Below are positions 42,258-50,984 of a stretch of 64,000 nucleotides of DNA, one piece after another. The notes under the pieces are model-generated. The model was not told the origin of the DNA. It worked only from the letters and a program-made list of their open reading frames with translations, and did no database searches. This stretch comes from Rhizobium rosettiformans W3. Lineage in GTDB: Bacteria > Pseudomonadota > Alphaproteobacteria > Rhizobiales > Rhizobiaceae. The stretch lies in the NCBI RefSeq assembly GCF_004912135.1, contig NZ_STGU01000013.1, positions 1-64,000 of the forward strand. Direction: 5' to 3'. Made by a program: the position numbers and the translations under genes. Within the stretch, counting starts at the first letter, position 1; every line of letters starts with the position of its first letter.

Positions 42258-43484
42258 ATGCCCCACGCCTACGGAGTCCATTCCGAGGTCGGCAAGCTTC
42301 GGCGCGTTCTGGTCCATCGACCTGGGGCAGCGCTTGCCCGGCTCACCCCGTCGAATTGCCACGAACTGCTCTTCGACGACGTCATCTGGGTCAAGCAGGC
42401 CCGCGTCGAGCATCTGACCTTCGTGGACGCCATGCGCCATCGCGGCGTCGAGGTCGTGTTTCTGCGCGAGATGCTGGTAGAAACGCTACAGATTCCCGAG
42501 GCTCGCCGATGGCTTCTTGAACGGCGGGTCAATGACGACACGGTTGGCGTCGGCTTCGCCGATGATCTCAGGGCGCATCTGATGGGGATCGAGGCGGACG
42601 CCCTTTCCCTGATCCTGCTGGGCGGACTGAGCAAGACGGAGTTACCGATCAAAAGCGCCGGCCTTCTCGCCGAAACGCTGCGGCCGGAGGATTTTGTCCT
42701 GCCGCCGCTTCCCAATCACCTCTTTACCCGTGACACGACCTGCTGGATCTATGGCGGCGTCACGCTCAATCCGATGCGCTGGAACGCGCGCAAGCTCGAG
42801 ACCGTCAACATCGCCGCCATCTATCGCTTCCACCCGGATTTCCGCGACATGGGCTTCCCGGTCTGGTGGGGCGATCCCGACAAGGACCACGGCCTTGCCA
42901 CTCTCGAGGGGGGCGACGTCATGCCGATCGGCAACGGAACGGTTCTTGTGGGCATGGGCGAGCGGACGACACCACAGGCCGTCGGTCAGCTCGCGCGGTC
43001 GCTGTTCGCACAGGGCGGCGCGGAAAGAGTGATCGCCTGCAAACTGCCTATCGAGCGCGCCTCCATGCACCTCGACACCGTCTTCAGCTTCTGCGACCGC
43101 GATCTCGTGACGCTGTTTGCGGATGTCGCCCACAAGATCGAGCCCTATTCCATTCGTCCGGGCGAGCGCGAAGGCACGATCGATGTACGCAAGGAAGAGC
43201 GGCCGCTCGTAGAGGTCGCGGCCGAGGTGCTGGGGCTGAAGCAGTTGCGCGTGGTCGAGACGGGCGGCGATGCCTATGTCGCTGAACGCGAGCAATGGGA
43301 TGACGGCAACAACGTCGTGGCGCTCGAGCCTGGCGTCGTCGTCGCTTACGACCGCAACACCTACACCAACACCCAACTGCGCAAGGCAGGCGTAGAGGTC
43401 ATCACCGTGCCGGGCGCCGAACTCGGCCGCGGCAGGGGTGGCGGTCATTGCATGACGTGCCCCCTCATCCGGGATCCGGTTTAA
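42258..43484 (+). CDS. arcA: Arginine deiminase
   Basis: 408 aa from the ATG at 42258, preceded by AAGGAGA. Family motifs: [18 protein letters not shown] at the N-terminus, [18 protein letters not shown], the catalytic [11 protein letters not shown] and the nucleophile Cys398 in GGGHCMTCP. It hydrolyses arginine to citrulline and ammonia, the first step of the ADI pathway. The frame is open further upstream inside arcD, but the ribosome site fixes this start. It lies 12 nt before arcB. Confidence 0.96.
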   Translation: MPHAYGVHSEVGKLRRVLVHRPGAALARLTPSNCHELLFDDVIWVKQARVEHLTFVDAMRHRGVEVVFLREMLVETLQIPEARRWLLERRVNDDTVGVGFADDLRAHLMGIEADALSLILLGGLSKTELPIKSAGLLAETLRPEDFVLPPLPNHLFTRDTTCWIYGGVTLNPMRWNARKLETVNIAAIYRFHPDFRDMGFPVWWGDPDKDHGLATLEGGDVMPIGNGTVLVGMGERTTPQAVGQLARSLFAQGGAERVIACKLPIERASMHLDTVFSFCDRDLVTLFADVAHKIEPYSIRPGEREGTIDVRKEERPLVEVAAEVLGLKQLRVVETGGDAYVAEREQWDDGNNVVALEPGVVVAYDRNTYTNTQLRKAGVEVITVPGAELGRGRGGGHCMTCPLIRDPV

Positions 43485-43496
43485 AGGAGGTCTATC

Positions 43497-44498
43497 ATGC
43501 CCGTTAACCTGAGAGGTCGCAGTGTCCTGAAGCTGCTCGATTTCACGCCGGACGAGATCCGTTTCCTGCTCAAACTGTCAGCTTCGCTCAAGCAGGCGAA
43601 ATATGGCGGCTACGAGGAGCAACGCCTGAAAGGCAAGAACGTCGCGCTGATCTTCGAGAAGGATTCGACGCGCACACGCACGGGTTTCGAGGTGGCCGCC
43701 TATGACCAGGGCGCCCACGTTACCTATCTCGGGCCAACCGGCACCCAGATCGGCAAGAAGGAGTCGATGAAGGATACCGCCCGCGTTCTCGGGCGGATGT
43801 ATGACGGCATCGAGTATCGCGGCTTCGGACAGGAACAGGCGGAAACCTTGGCGGCCTATGCCGGCGTTCCGGTCTACAACGGACTGACCGACGAGTTCCA
43901 TCCGACGCAGATTCTCGCCGATTTCCTGACCATGCGGGAATACACGCGCAAGCACCTGTCCCAGGTAAGTTTCGCCTTCCTCGGTGACGCCGGAAACAAC
44001 ATGGGCAACTCGCTGCTGGCAGGCGCCGCGCAGATCGGCATGGATGTGCGCCTCGGCGCGCCGAAAGCCTGCTGGCCTGAGGACCATTTGGTGCGTCAGT
44101 GCCAGGAGATCGCAGCCAGGACCGGTGCGAAGATCGCCCTGACCGAAGATCCTTACGAGGCCGTCAACGGCTGCGATTTCGTCTACACCGATGTGTGGGT
44201 GTCAATGGGGGAGCCGGACTCGGTCTGGAAGGAACGCATTGAACTGCTCACACCCTATCGTGTCACCGCTGGCATCATGGCGGCGACGGGCAATCCGCAT
44301 GCGAAATTCATGCACTGCCTGCCCGCGTTCCACAATCGCGAGACCGAGGTCGGCGAGAAGATCTTCCAGCAATACGGCATCGACAGCATGGAAGTGACCG
44401 AAGAGGTCTTCGAGTCCGAAGCGTCCATCGTCTTCGACCAGGCGGAAAACCGAATGCACACGATCAAGGCCCTGCTGGTCGCAACCTTGGGGTCGTGA
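43497..44498 (+). CDS. arcB: Ornithine carbamoyltransferase (catabolic)
   Basis: 333 aa with AAAGGAGG before the ATG. Carbamoyl-phosphate site [41 protein letters not shown] and [10 protein letters not shown], with the ornithine-binding Cys in HCLP, are all present. In the ADI operon it works in the catabolic direction, splitting citrulline into ornithine and carbamoyl phosphate. One base separates it from arcC. Confidence 0.96.
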   Translation: MPVNLRGRSVLKLLDFTPDEIRFLLKLSASLKQAKYGGYEEQRLKGKNVALIFEKDSTRTRTGFEVAAYDQGAHVTYLGPTGTQIGKKESMKDTARVLGRMYDGIEYRGFGQEQAETLAAYAGVPVYNGLTDEFHPTQILADFLTMREYTRKHLSQVSFAFLGDAGNNMGNSLLAGAAQIGMDVRLGAPKACWPEDHLVRQCQEIAARTGAKIALTEDPYEAVNGCDFVYTDVWVSMGEPDSVWKERIELLTPYRVTAGIMAATGNPHAKFMHCLPAFHNRETEVGEKIFQQYGIDSMEVTEEVFESEASIVFDQAENRMHTIKALLVATLGS

Positions 44499-44499
44499 C

Positions 44500-45426
44500 A
44501 TGAGGGTCGTGATAGCACTGGGCGGTAATGCGCTCCTCAAGCGCGGCGAGCCAATGACGGCCGATGCGCAACGCACCAACGTTCGCAAGGCGGCCGCAGC
44601 GATGGCCGATCTGGCGCGCGACCATGACATCGTGGTCGCCCATGGAAACGGACCACAGGTCGGTCTCCTCGCCTTGCAGGCGGCGGCCTACAAAGACGTC
44701 GACCCCTATCCGCTCGATGTCCTGGGTGCAGAGAGCGTCGGCATGATCGGCTATCTGGTCGAGCAGGAGCTGACCAATGCGATGCCTGCGGGTTCAAGGA
44801 TCGCGACACTGCTGACCCAGATCGAGGTGGACCGGGACGATCCCGCCTTCGCTCGCGCGGAAAAGCCGATAGGTCCGGTCTACACGCAGAACGAGGCGCT
44901 AAAGGCGAAAGAGGCATATGGCTGGCCGATGGTAGAAGAAGCGCAGGGCCGCTGGCGCCGGGTCGTCCCGTCACCACTACCTCAGCATATTACCCAGATC
45001 GAGACGATCAGGCTCCTTGTGGAGGCTGGCGTCACTGTCATCTGCGCCGGCGGTGGAGGTATCCCGGTCATGCGCGAAGCCGATGGGACGCTTCGGGGAC
45101 TGGAAGCGGTGATCGACAAGGACAAAGCAGCCGGGCTTCTCGCCAGGGCGCTCGGGGCCGACGCTTTCCTGATGCTGACCGACGTGGACGCCGTTTATGA
45201 GGGGTGGGGAACGGTGGATAGGCGGCCGATCCGCAAAGTAACGCCTGCCGAATTGACCAGCGATATGTTCGCGGCCGGGTCCATGCGACCGAAAGTCGAA
45301 GCGGCGTGCGATTTTGCGAACGCGGGCGGGATTGCTGGAATAGGCCGGCTTGAAGATGCGCGCGGGATTCTAGAAGGGCGGCAAGGCACGTTGGTGACGC
45401 TTCAGGCGATCAATCCAGCGAGCTGA
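44500..45426 (+). CDS. arcC: Carbamate kinase
   Basis: 308 aa. Motifs include VIALGGNALLKRGE, VVAHGNGPQVGLLALQ, YLVEQELTNAMP, VICAGGGGIPVMRE, DKDKAAGLLA and a C-terminal KVEAACDFANAGG. It makes ATP from carbamoyl phosphate, the energy-yielding step of the ADI pathway. Its last 17 nt overlap the last 17 nt of the convergent helicase gene on the minus strand. Confidence 0.96.
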   Translation: MRVVIALGGNALLKRGEPMTADAQRTNVRKAAAAMADLARDHDIVVAHGNGPQVGLLALQAAAYKDVDPYPLDVLGAESVGMIGYLVEQELTNAMPAGSRIATLLTQIEVDRDDPAFARAEKPIGPVYTQNEALKAKEAYGWPMVEEAQGRWRRVVPSPLPQHITQIETIRLLVEAGVTVICAGGGGIPVMREADGTLRGLEAVIDKDKAAGLLARALGADAFLMLTDVDAVYEGWGTVDRRPIRKVTPAELTSDMFAAGSMRPKVEAACDFANAGGIAGIGRLEDARGILEGRQGTLVTLQAINPAS

Positions 45427-47968
45427 TATCGCAAGCTGAGAGCGGCGGCGAAAAATCCGGCACTGCGCGCCGAACGCGGTCAGCGCAGGTTCGTTTGTCA
45501 TCTATCACCTCTGACCGACCTGGAACGGGACGCAGGACATCGCCATGCAACTGCGCCCTCAGTTCCAGCCAACGCGCCTTGAGAACCTGCCAGTTGTGAT
45601 CGTCGTATGTGCCACTAACGACAACAGGGTGAACCCGAATGCGGGGCGGGAGACCATCACCATGATCCCTCCATTTCCGCCATTCGCGAAGCCAAAGACT
45701 GTTCTTGCGATCCACACGCCCAATCTGCTGCTCGACAATGCCGGGATTCCACTCCGCGTGCAGTAGAATCACTGTGCGACAGGCCTCATGCAGATTCAGG
45801 CCCTCACGCCCGACGCGGGATTGCGCGAGTAGCACCATCGGCCAACTGGACGACCGGTTGAATGCAGATTGCAGCATACGCCGCGTTTGCGGTGCGGTTG
45901 CGCCTGACATCATCCTGGCGAAGTTGCCCTCGCGCCCGGAATAATCGTTCAGCCAGGCATCCAGCCTGGCTTTCTGCGTATCGTTGTTCTCTGCTTCATC
46001 ATCCCCGGCAAGCTCCATGAGCAGTTTTTCGAACAGCCCGAGCATTTCCCGCCCCGTCCAGGAAGCGCCCGCAACTTCCCGCCTGCCACCAAGTGCCTCG
46101 AGCAATGCCCCGAATTGAAGGTCTTGTTTGCCGTCCTCATGGCGCAGAATCTCTGACAGAAATGCAGCAGCTCCTCCCTCCAGCGCAAGGTCTTCCAACT
46201 CCCGATGAAGCCGTGCGAGTTCAGCCCGGCGCTCGCTCGCCCACTCCTGATAGCGGGTTTTCAACATCACATCGATTTCGTCGACCCCACCCGCCACCGC
46301 AAGATCAGGATCCCTCATCGCCGCAATGACGGCTGCTATATTGCTTTCCCCGATCCCACTGGCAGGCCAGTGCTGTCCGTCTCGCAAACGACGCAGCATC
46401 TCACGCGCGTCCAGCAGTCTGGTCAGCACATTCATCGGCGTCAGGAACCTGCCGAAGACGAGCACTTTCTCGCCGGCCCGTGTATAGGCCTCGATTTGTC
46501 TCACAGCCGCCAGGATCGCAGGGTGGCTATAGATGTCGTTGCTCTCAGCGGTGAAAGCTTCCGTCCAAAACCCCGCCGGACCAACGAGTTTTGCATCTGT
46601 CATGCCAGAAGGGCTGTCTTCCTCATCCTCTCCAAAGCCGAACCCATACCCCTGGGCAACGGCGAGCCTGACCCGTTTCACACGCGGATCATCCTGAGGG
46701 AGTAACGACAGCGCCTCAGCCGCACAAAAGCGGCGCAACCAGTCACGGGTAAAACCCTCTGCCTCCGGTGAAACCGGGATATCGGTGACCTCACGATAAT
46801 CACCATGACTGTCTTTGAAGACGCAGAATTCGGGGTCACTGCGTTTGTCCCGGCGCAGGACGTATGGTCGCAATGCTGCGCAGAACTGCCGGGCGGAGGT
46901 CTCGAATTCCCCGGTCAGCGTCTCGTCCAGTTCTTCGGTTTGAATCCGACGAACAACATCCACATAGCCGGTGATCCATTCCGTCAGCGCTGCGAGCGCA
47001 GTCATATCCTGATTGCCATCGCGACCATTGAGCCGCTCCAGCGTGTCGATCCACTGGCTGGAGTCCAGCTCGACCGGGGTTGCGGTCATGCCCAGACGAA
47101 AAGGATCATCCGCTTCCCAGCTTACCGGGCCGAGAATGCGCGAAAGGCTTGAATCTGCGCCGCGCGCCTTGTGGGCTTCGTCAACGACTATGAGATCAAA
47201 CTGACCCAGGCCATAGCCGATCAGCGGCAGGATCCTGTTCTTGTAATCGTCCGCCGAAAGCCATTTCTGATCGCCGTTAATGGCATCGCGCGGCAGTTCG
47301 TGGTCCAGAATCGTTTGGGCAATGTGCCGCGCCGCACGGCGACTGGCATATACATAGCCCACCTCACCCGAATGGAAATTTTCGCGCATGAAGTTGCGCC
47401 GTCGGCCGTCAATCAGGCGGGCGACGTTGGGTAAGAGTTCCCGGCGCCAGCCTCCAGCGGGGCCTTCTCCACGATTGGGAAACTGCATGTTCGCGAAGGA
47501 ATGAGAGATCATTATGATCTCTTCGGCGGCCCAGCCGTTCTCCGGCAACTCACGCTGCTTGCGGCGATCCGAAAGCCACTCCTTATGGCTGTGTATCCGT
47601 CTTGCGCTCCCCTCCGCATCGGTATCGTGCAAGAAACCGGAGATGAAACCATCATAGCTGCGCAGCGGCAGCAATGTCTTGTCGTCGGCGTTGAACCGTT
47701 TCAGTTCCTGTTGCCATTGTGCCCCAAGGCCCGCGGGCAGAACAATGGCGCTGCGTCCGCCCGCCTCCCGCACCGCTGCGATCAGCGCCGCCGCAATGCG
47801 GGTCTTGCCCATACCCACCTCATCAGCCAGCAGGGCCGAGCGTTGGCCCGCCCGGATACGGCACGCTAGTTCTGTGACGCTCGCCTTCTGGCCATGATCT
47901 AGCAGGGTATCATCAGACGTCCCTGCGATACGATCCAGAATGCTCGCGACCTCGTTCCAGTCCACCAT
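45410..47968 (-). CDS. SNF2-type DEAD/DEAH helicase of the defence island
   Basis: 852 aa from the ATG at 47968, which shares one base with the stop of the PLD gene (TGATG). SF2 motifs: Walker A GMGKT (52-56), DEAH (263-266), MTATP, and in the C-terminal RecA domain SRVGREGLNL and QQIGRVDR. The insertions between the two RecA lobes and the RapA/HepA-like layout resemble SNF2 helicases linked to phage defence, such as DISARM DrmD. It probably moves on dsDNA together with the PLD and UvrD proteins. The frame is open 75 codons upstream, but that would run into the PLD gene. Confidence 0.88.
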   Translation of the reverse strand: MVDWNEVASILDRIAGTSDDTLLDHGQKASVTELACRIRAGQRSALLADEVGMGKTRIAAALIAAVREAGGRSAIVLPAGLGAQWQQELKRFNADDKTLLPLRSYDGFISGFLHDTDAEGSARRIHSHKEWLSDRRKQRELPENGWAAEEIIMISHSFANMQFPNRGEGPAGGWRRELLPNVARLIDGRRRNFMRENFHSGEVGYVYASRRAARHIAQTILDHELPRDAINGDQKWLSADDYKNRILPLIGYGLGQFDLIVVDEAHKARGADSSLSRILGPVSWEADDPFRLGMTATPVELDSSQWIDTLERLNGRDGNQDMTALAALTEWITGYVDVVRRIQTEELDETLTGEFETSARQFCAALRPYVLRRDKRSDPEFCVFKDSHGDYREVTDIPVSPEAEGFTRDWLRRFCAAEALSLLPQDDPRVKRVRLAVAQGYGFGFGEDEEDSPSGMTDAKLVGPAGFWTEAFTAESNDIYSHPAILAAVRQIEAYTRAGEKVLVFGRFLTPMNVLTRLLDAREMLRRLRDGQHWPASGIGESNIAAVIAAMRDPDLAVAGGVDEIDVMLKTRYQEWASERRAELARLHRELEDLALEGGAAAFLSEILRHEDGKQDLQFGALLEALGGRREVAGASWTGREMLGLFEKLLMELAGDDEAENNDTQKARLDAWLNDYSGREGNFARMMSGATAPQTRRMLQSAFNRSSSWPMVLLAQSRVGREGLNLHEACRTVILLHAEWNPGIVEQQIGRVDRKNSLWLREWRKWRDHGDGLPPRIRVHPVVVSGTYDDHNWQVLKARWLELRAQLHGDVLRPVPGRSEVIDDKRTCADRVRRAVPDFSPPLSACDISSLD

Positions 47969-49770
47969 CACGCGGCCTCCCGTTCCCAGAGCGATGGGTA
48001 AGCGCTGAGCTCCCACGCGACGGACACCGCCAAAAGCGCATCTCTCAATAGGTCTGGCGAAACCCCTTCCGGGCGCATACGCGGATCTGCCAGAGCAGGC
48101 AGAGGATTTGCCCTGGCGTTCCGGAAGAACTCGAGCATCGTTTTTTCGCGAGACGCGATAGCGCAAAGGTTCTGTTGCAACTCCCGACACCACCTTTGCC
48201 AGTCCCGCGGGTCCAACCTTGCCTGTGTCTCACAAAGACGCACCAGAAGTTCCATCATCCTGCGAATGGGATAGGCAGCTGGCGGAGCTTCGGTGGTATC
48301 TGAGGCGTCGGTGAGCGGCTCTTCGCCTTCCTCACCCTCATCTTCGCTGTCAGCATCACCTGGCTCGGGAAATGAGCCAAGGCTGGCAAGGATATCTTCG
48401 ACCGACATATCGGAGGGGCGAGCGACAACAAGTGCTTCGGAAGAAATGACAGGCAGCCGCCAGCCGCCCTCCGCGAGTGTCACAATCGCTGGAGCCGGTG
48501 CAGGCCATGGACAAGGTGTCTGGGCCTGAGCCGCATCGACACCAATCACCATCACCGATTTGTCTTCGGGGGCCGAGAGCACCCCGTCTTGCCATATAAG
48601 CCACGCAACTGGCGGCTGGGTTTCTGGCTCATCGGGGCGCACAAAGCCTTCTCCTTGCTGCAGGGCCTCGGGCGTCACCACATCAGTGAACTGGATCGGC
48701 AAAACAGCGGCGATACCGTTCCGCGTGTCTCTGCGTCGCGGCCATTTCAGTCCTCCCGGCAGATCGACGATCACACCTGCCTCAAGGTTTCCCCCGACGC
48801 TTGCGGCACGCTCAAACCCGTTCATGCTCAGATTGCCGGATCCAAGATAAGCCCGTCCCGAGGCCTCGGTCTCGCCCGACGCCAGCACCACAAATTTTGC
48901 ATGCAGGCACCCATCAGTTCCATGCAAGACAGAGCGCGGAGGGCGCAAGTTCCAGCCTGCGTCAATCAAGACACCGGCCCGGGCAGCAAGCCCCTGACAG
49001 GAGGACGGGTTAAGAAACAGGTCGAGAGCCGCTGTTTTCGTCAGGGATTTCTCCTGCACCAATGCGCGGCGCAGCCGCTCCGGCAGGCCAGCAGCACCAT
49101 CGCCGTCGCTCTCGAAATAGCCAGACCCGAGGATGAGACGGTCGGCCTTCTTTTTGGTACCCAGGCGCTCGACCACCTGAGGAAACAGCGCCTGATTGCG
49201 GCTGTCGATGAAGCGGGGACGCGCGGATGACGTGGGCAAGGCTGTGATCGCGGCCTCCAGCAGGGCGTCTGGCCGGTGCCCGTCAAAACTGCGTTCGATC
49301 AGGGCGCAATCTGCCCGCTCGCGCAGCCATCCAAACATCTCATGCGCAGCGCGGATATCGGCAATGTCCTGTGCGTCAGGCACAGCAGAGTCCAGATCGA
49401 TCGACCAGAACAGGTCGATGCTGCGAGTAAGCGGATCCTGTGTCCAGTTCCCCGTGCTGACAGCGAGGCGAATGACATAGCCATCTCCGCCGCGCTTGCG
49501 AAAACCCAGAAGCGCCACCTTGGCATGGAGAAGGTTGTAGCCGCGTCCCACGAGGCGCATCCACATCCAGGCAAGTCCCGGAACGTCCGAGATCGCATTC
49601 ACGGTTGGATGGATGAAGGCGGCCAGCACCGGGCGCGCCATCTCGCCTGTGAATGTTCGGCGGATCTGCCCCAGGACCTGCCGCGTCGCGGTGAAGCCGC
49701 ACATAAGGCCAAAGTCGCCATAACAATCTTCGGGCGGCATGAAGAGGGAGTAGAGCGTCGTGTTCTGCAT
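47968..49770 (-). CDS. Phospholipase D-family protein of the defence island
   Basis: 600 aa. Two HKD-like motifs are visible: LLHAKVALLGF with GNWT (82-110), and CLHAKFVVLAS with LGSGNLSMNGF (290-315). Both keep H-x-K and the downstream GxGN-type turn but the classical D is not clear. A strongly acidic linker follows (about 475-500, DADSEDEGEEGEEP), then a helical C-terminal domain. PLD-fold proteins in defence loci are usually nucleases. It starts at a TGATG junction with the unrecognised gene upstream. Confidence 0.82.
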   Translation of the reverse strand: MQNTTLYSLFMPPEDCYGDFGLMCGFTATRQVLGQIRRTFTGEMARPVLAAFIHPTVNAISDVPGLAWMWMRLVGRGYNLLHAKVALLGFRKRGGDGYVIRLAVSTGNWTQDPLTRSIDLFWSIDLDSAVPDAQDIADIRAAHEMFGWLRERADCALIERSFDGHRPDALLEAAITALPTSSARPRFIDSRNQALFPQVVERLGTKKKADRLILGSGYFESDGDGAAGLPERLRRALVQEKSLTKTAALDLFLNPSSCQGLAARAGVLIDAGWNLRPPRSVLHGTDGCLHAKFVVLASGETEASGRAYLGSGNLSMNGFERAASVGGNLEAGVIVDLPGGLKWPRRRDTRNGIAAVLPIQFTDVVTPEALQQGEGFVRPDEPETQPPVAWLIWQDGVLSAPEDKSVMVIGVDAAQAQTPCPWPAPAPAIVTLAEGGWRLPVISSEALVVARPSDMSVEDILASLGSFPEPGDADSEDEGEEGEEPLTDASDTTEAPPAAYPIRRMMELLVRLCETQARLDPRDWQRWCRELQQNLCAIASREKTMLEFFRNARANPLPALADPRMRPEGVSPDLLRDALLAVSVAWELSAYPSLWEREAA

Positions 49771-50984
49771 CAGACGGCCTCCGATCCCGCGTCACGGCTG
49801 CCCGGGTTCACCTTTCCGGACAGCTCCGTCACCAGACAATGAAGATTGTGCAGCCGGAAAAGCTGCGGCGCGAAGGCCTCGTCCTGAGGGGGCCGGTTCT
49901 CGTCCTGGGTCTCCGAGCTGCCCCGCAACTCGCTCGCGGCCGGCCCGAGAAAAATGTGGCCTTCGCGCTGACAAATCACGGTAGAATCGCGCTCGGCCAG
50001 CCTCTGGATCAGCTGCTGATCGGACAGATTTCGGATTTCCGCGATAAATCTGCGGCTAGTCTCCACATTGCCCTGATCGACAAGCGCGCCTTTTGCCGAG
50101 GCCAGATCGCGCAATTGTTTCAGTGGCTCGGCGGCGACTTCAGCTGCGTCCGCTTCTGACAGGCGCACAGGCTGATTATCGTCGCGAAGCTTCAGCAAGT
50201 GCTGTTCCAACTGGTCCAACACCGACAACGCAGCATCGCGAATATCCATAAAAGCCGCTCCTGCGCGCAAATCCGACCAATGATCCGGCGCCAGCCCCGC
50301 CAATGCGGTTTCCTGGTCCAAATGCGCGGAGCTGGGGCCAGTGCCGAGGCGCGCCAGGGCCCGGCGCCGGGTCGAGCCGGGATCATTTCCGTCGAGCAAT
50401 CGGGCAAGGATCAGTTTACGCACCGCTTCCGGGACAGCCCCAACCGGGGAAAGCACTGTCAGGGCCTCCTTCAGGCCATGTGGCTGCCTGCCATGCGCCC
50501 AGGCACCAAGCAAACGGCGCGGTTCTTTCATCGCATTCAGCTCCAACAGCTCTCTGCCAGCGCTATGTATGCGAAACGCGCCGTAGCGGCTGCCCTGCAC
50601 GAACCCGAGTGCGACCAGAGGCTGCACCATCGCCATGCGGATCGGCTGAACCACATAAGTTCCGCGACGCCTGAGATTGTGGAAACTGCTATCCTTCAAG
50701 CCCTGCATCTTCCGCGCCCCTCGCACGCGGCGATCCTGCGGACCCGCGATGACTTCAAGCATGACGCGCGCTTCGACCGCGTTGCCGACAGGCAGTGCCG
50801 GCACACCAAGTTCCTCGGCGATAGAGATCGCCAGAACCGACCAAAGGATGGGCATGGGAAACCACATGCCGCCGATTCCGGGGACCGCCCGATCATTGAA
50901 ATGACGAACCGCCGCCGCAAGCCCGAGGTTCTGCTGGCGCCGTTGCGAAACCACGGTATCGGGCGCAAGTATTCCCCAGGGCAT
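49770..50984 (-). CDS. Unrecognised protein of the defence island
   Basis: 404 aa, no family recognised. An N-terminal region starting MPWGILAPDTVVSQRRQQ includes a hydrophobic PMPILWSVLAISIAEELG segment and a following MVQPLVALGFVQGSRYGAFRIHSAG, which looks like a winged-helix hairpin. The rest is helical with many Leu and charged residues. It is joined to the UvrD-like gene and to the PLD gene by TGATG overlaps, so it is part of the same machine. It may be a DNA-binding or scaffold subunit; nothing firmer can be said. Confidence 0.65.
   Translation of the reverse strand: MPWGILAPDTVVSQRRQQNLGLAAAVRHFNDRAVPGIGGMWFPMPILWSVLAISIAEELGVPALPVGNAVEARVMLEVIAGPQDRRVRGARKMQGLKDSSFHNLRRRGTYVVQPIRMAMVQPLVALGFVQGSRYGAFRIHSAGRELLELNAMKEPRRLLGAWAHGRQPHGLKEALTVLSPVGAVPEAVRKLILARLLDGNDPGSTRRRALARLGTGPSSAHLDQETALAGLAPDHWSDLRAGAAFMDIRDAALSVLDQLEQHLLKLRDDNQPVRLSEADAAEVAAEPLKQLRDLASAKGALVDQGNVETSRRFIAEIRNLSDQQLIQRLAERDSTVICQREGHIFLGPAASELRGSSETQDENRPPQDEAFAPQLFRLHNLHCLVTELSGKVNPGSRDAGSEAV

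Noticed and set aside
47900..49770. DISARM system, from the PLD plus SNF2 helicase pair
   Set aside because: No DrmA helicase, DrmB (DUF1998) or DISARM methyltransferase is seen; the neighbours are BREX and AddAB-like genes.
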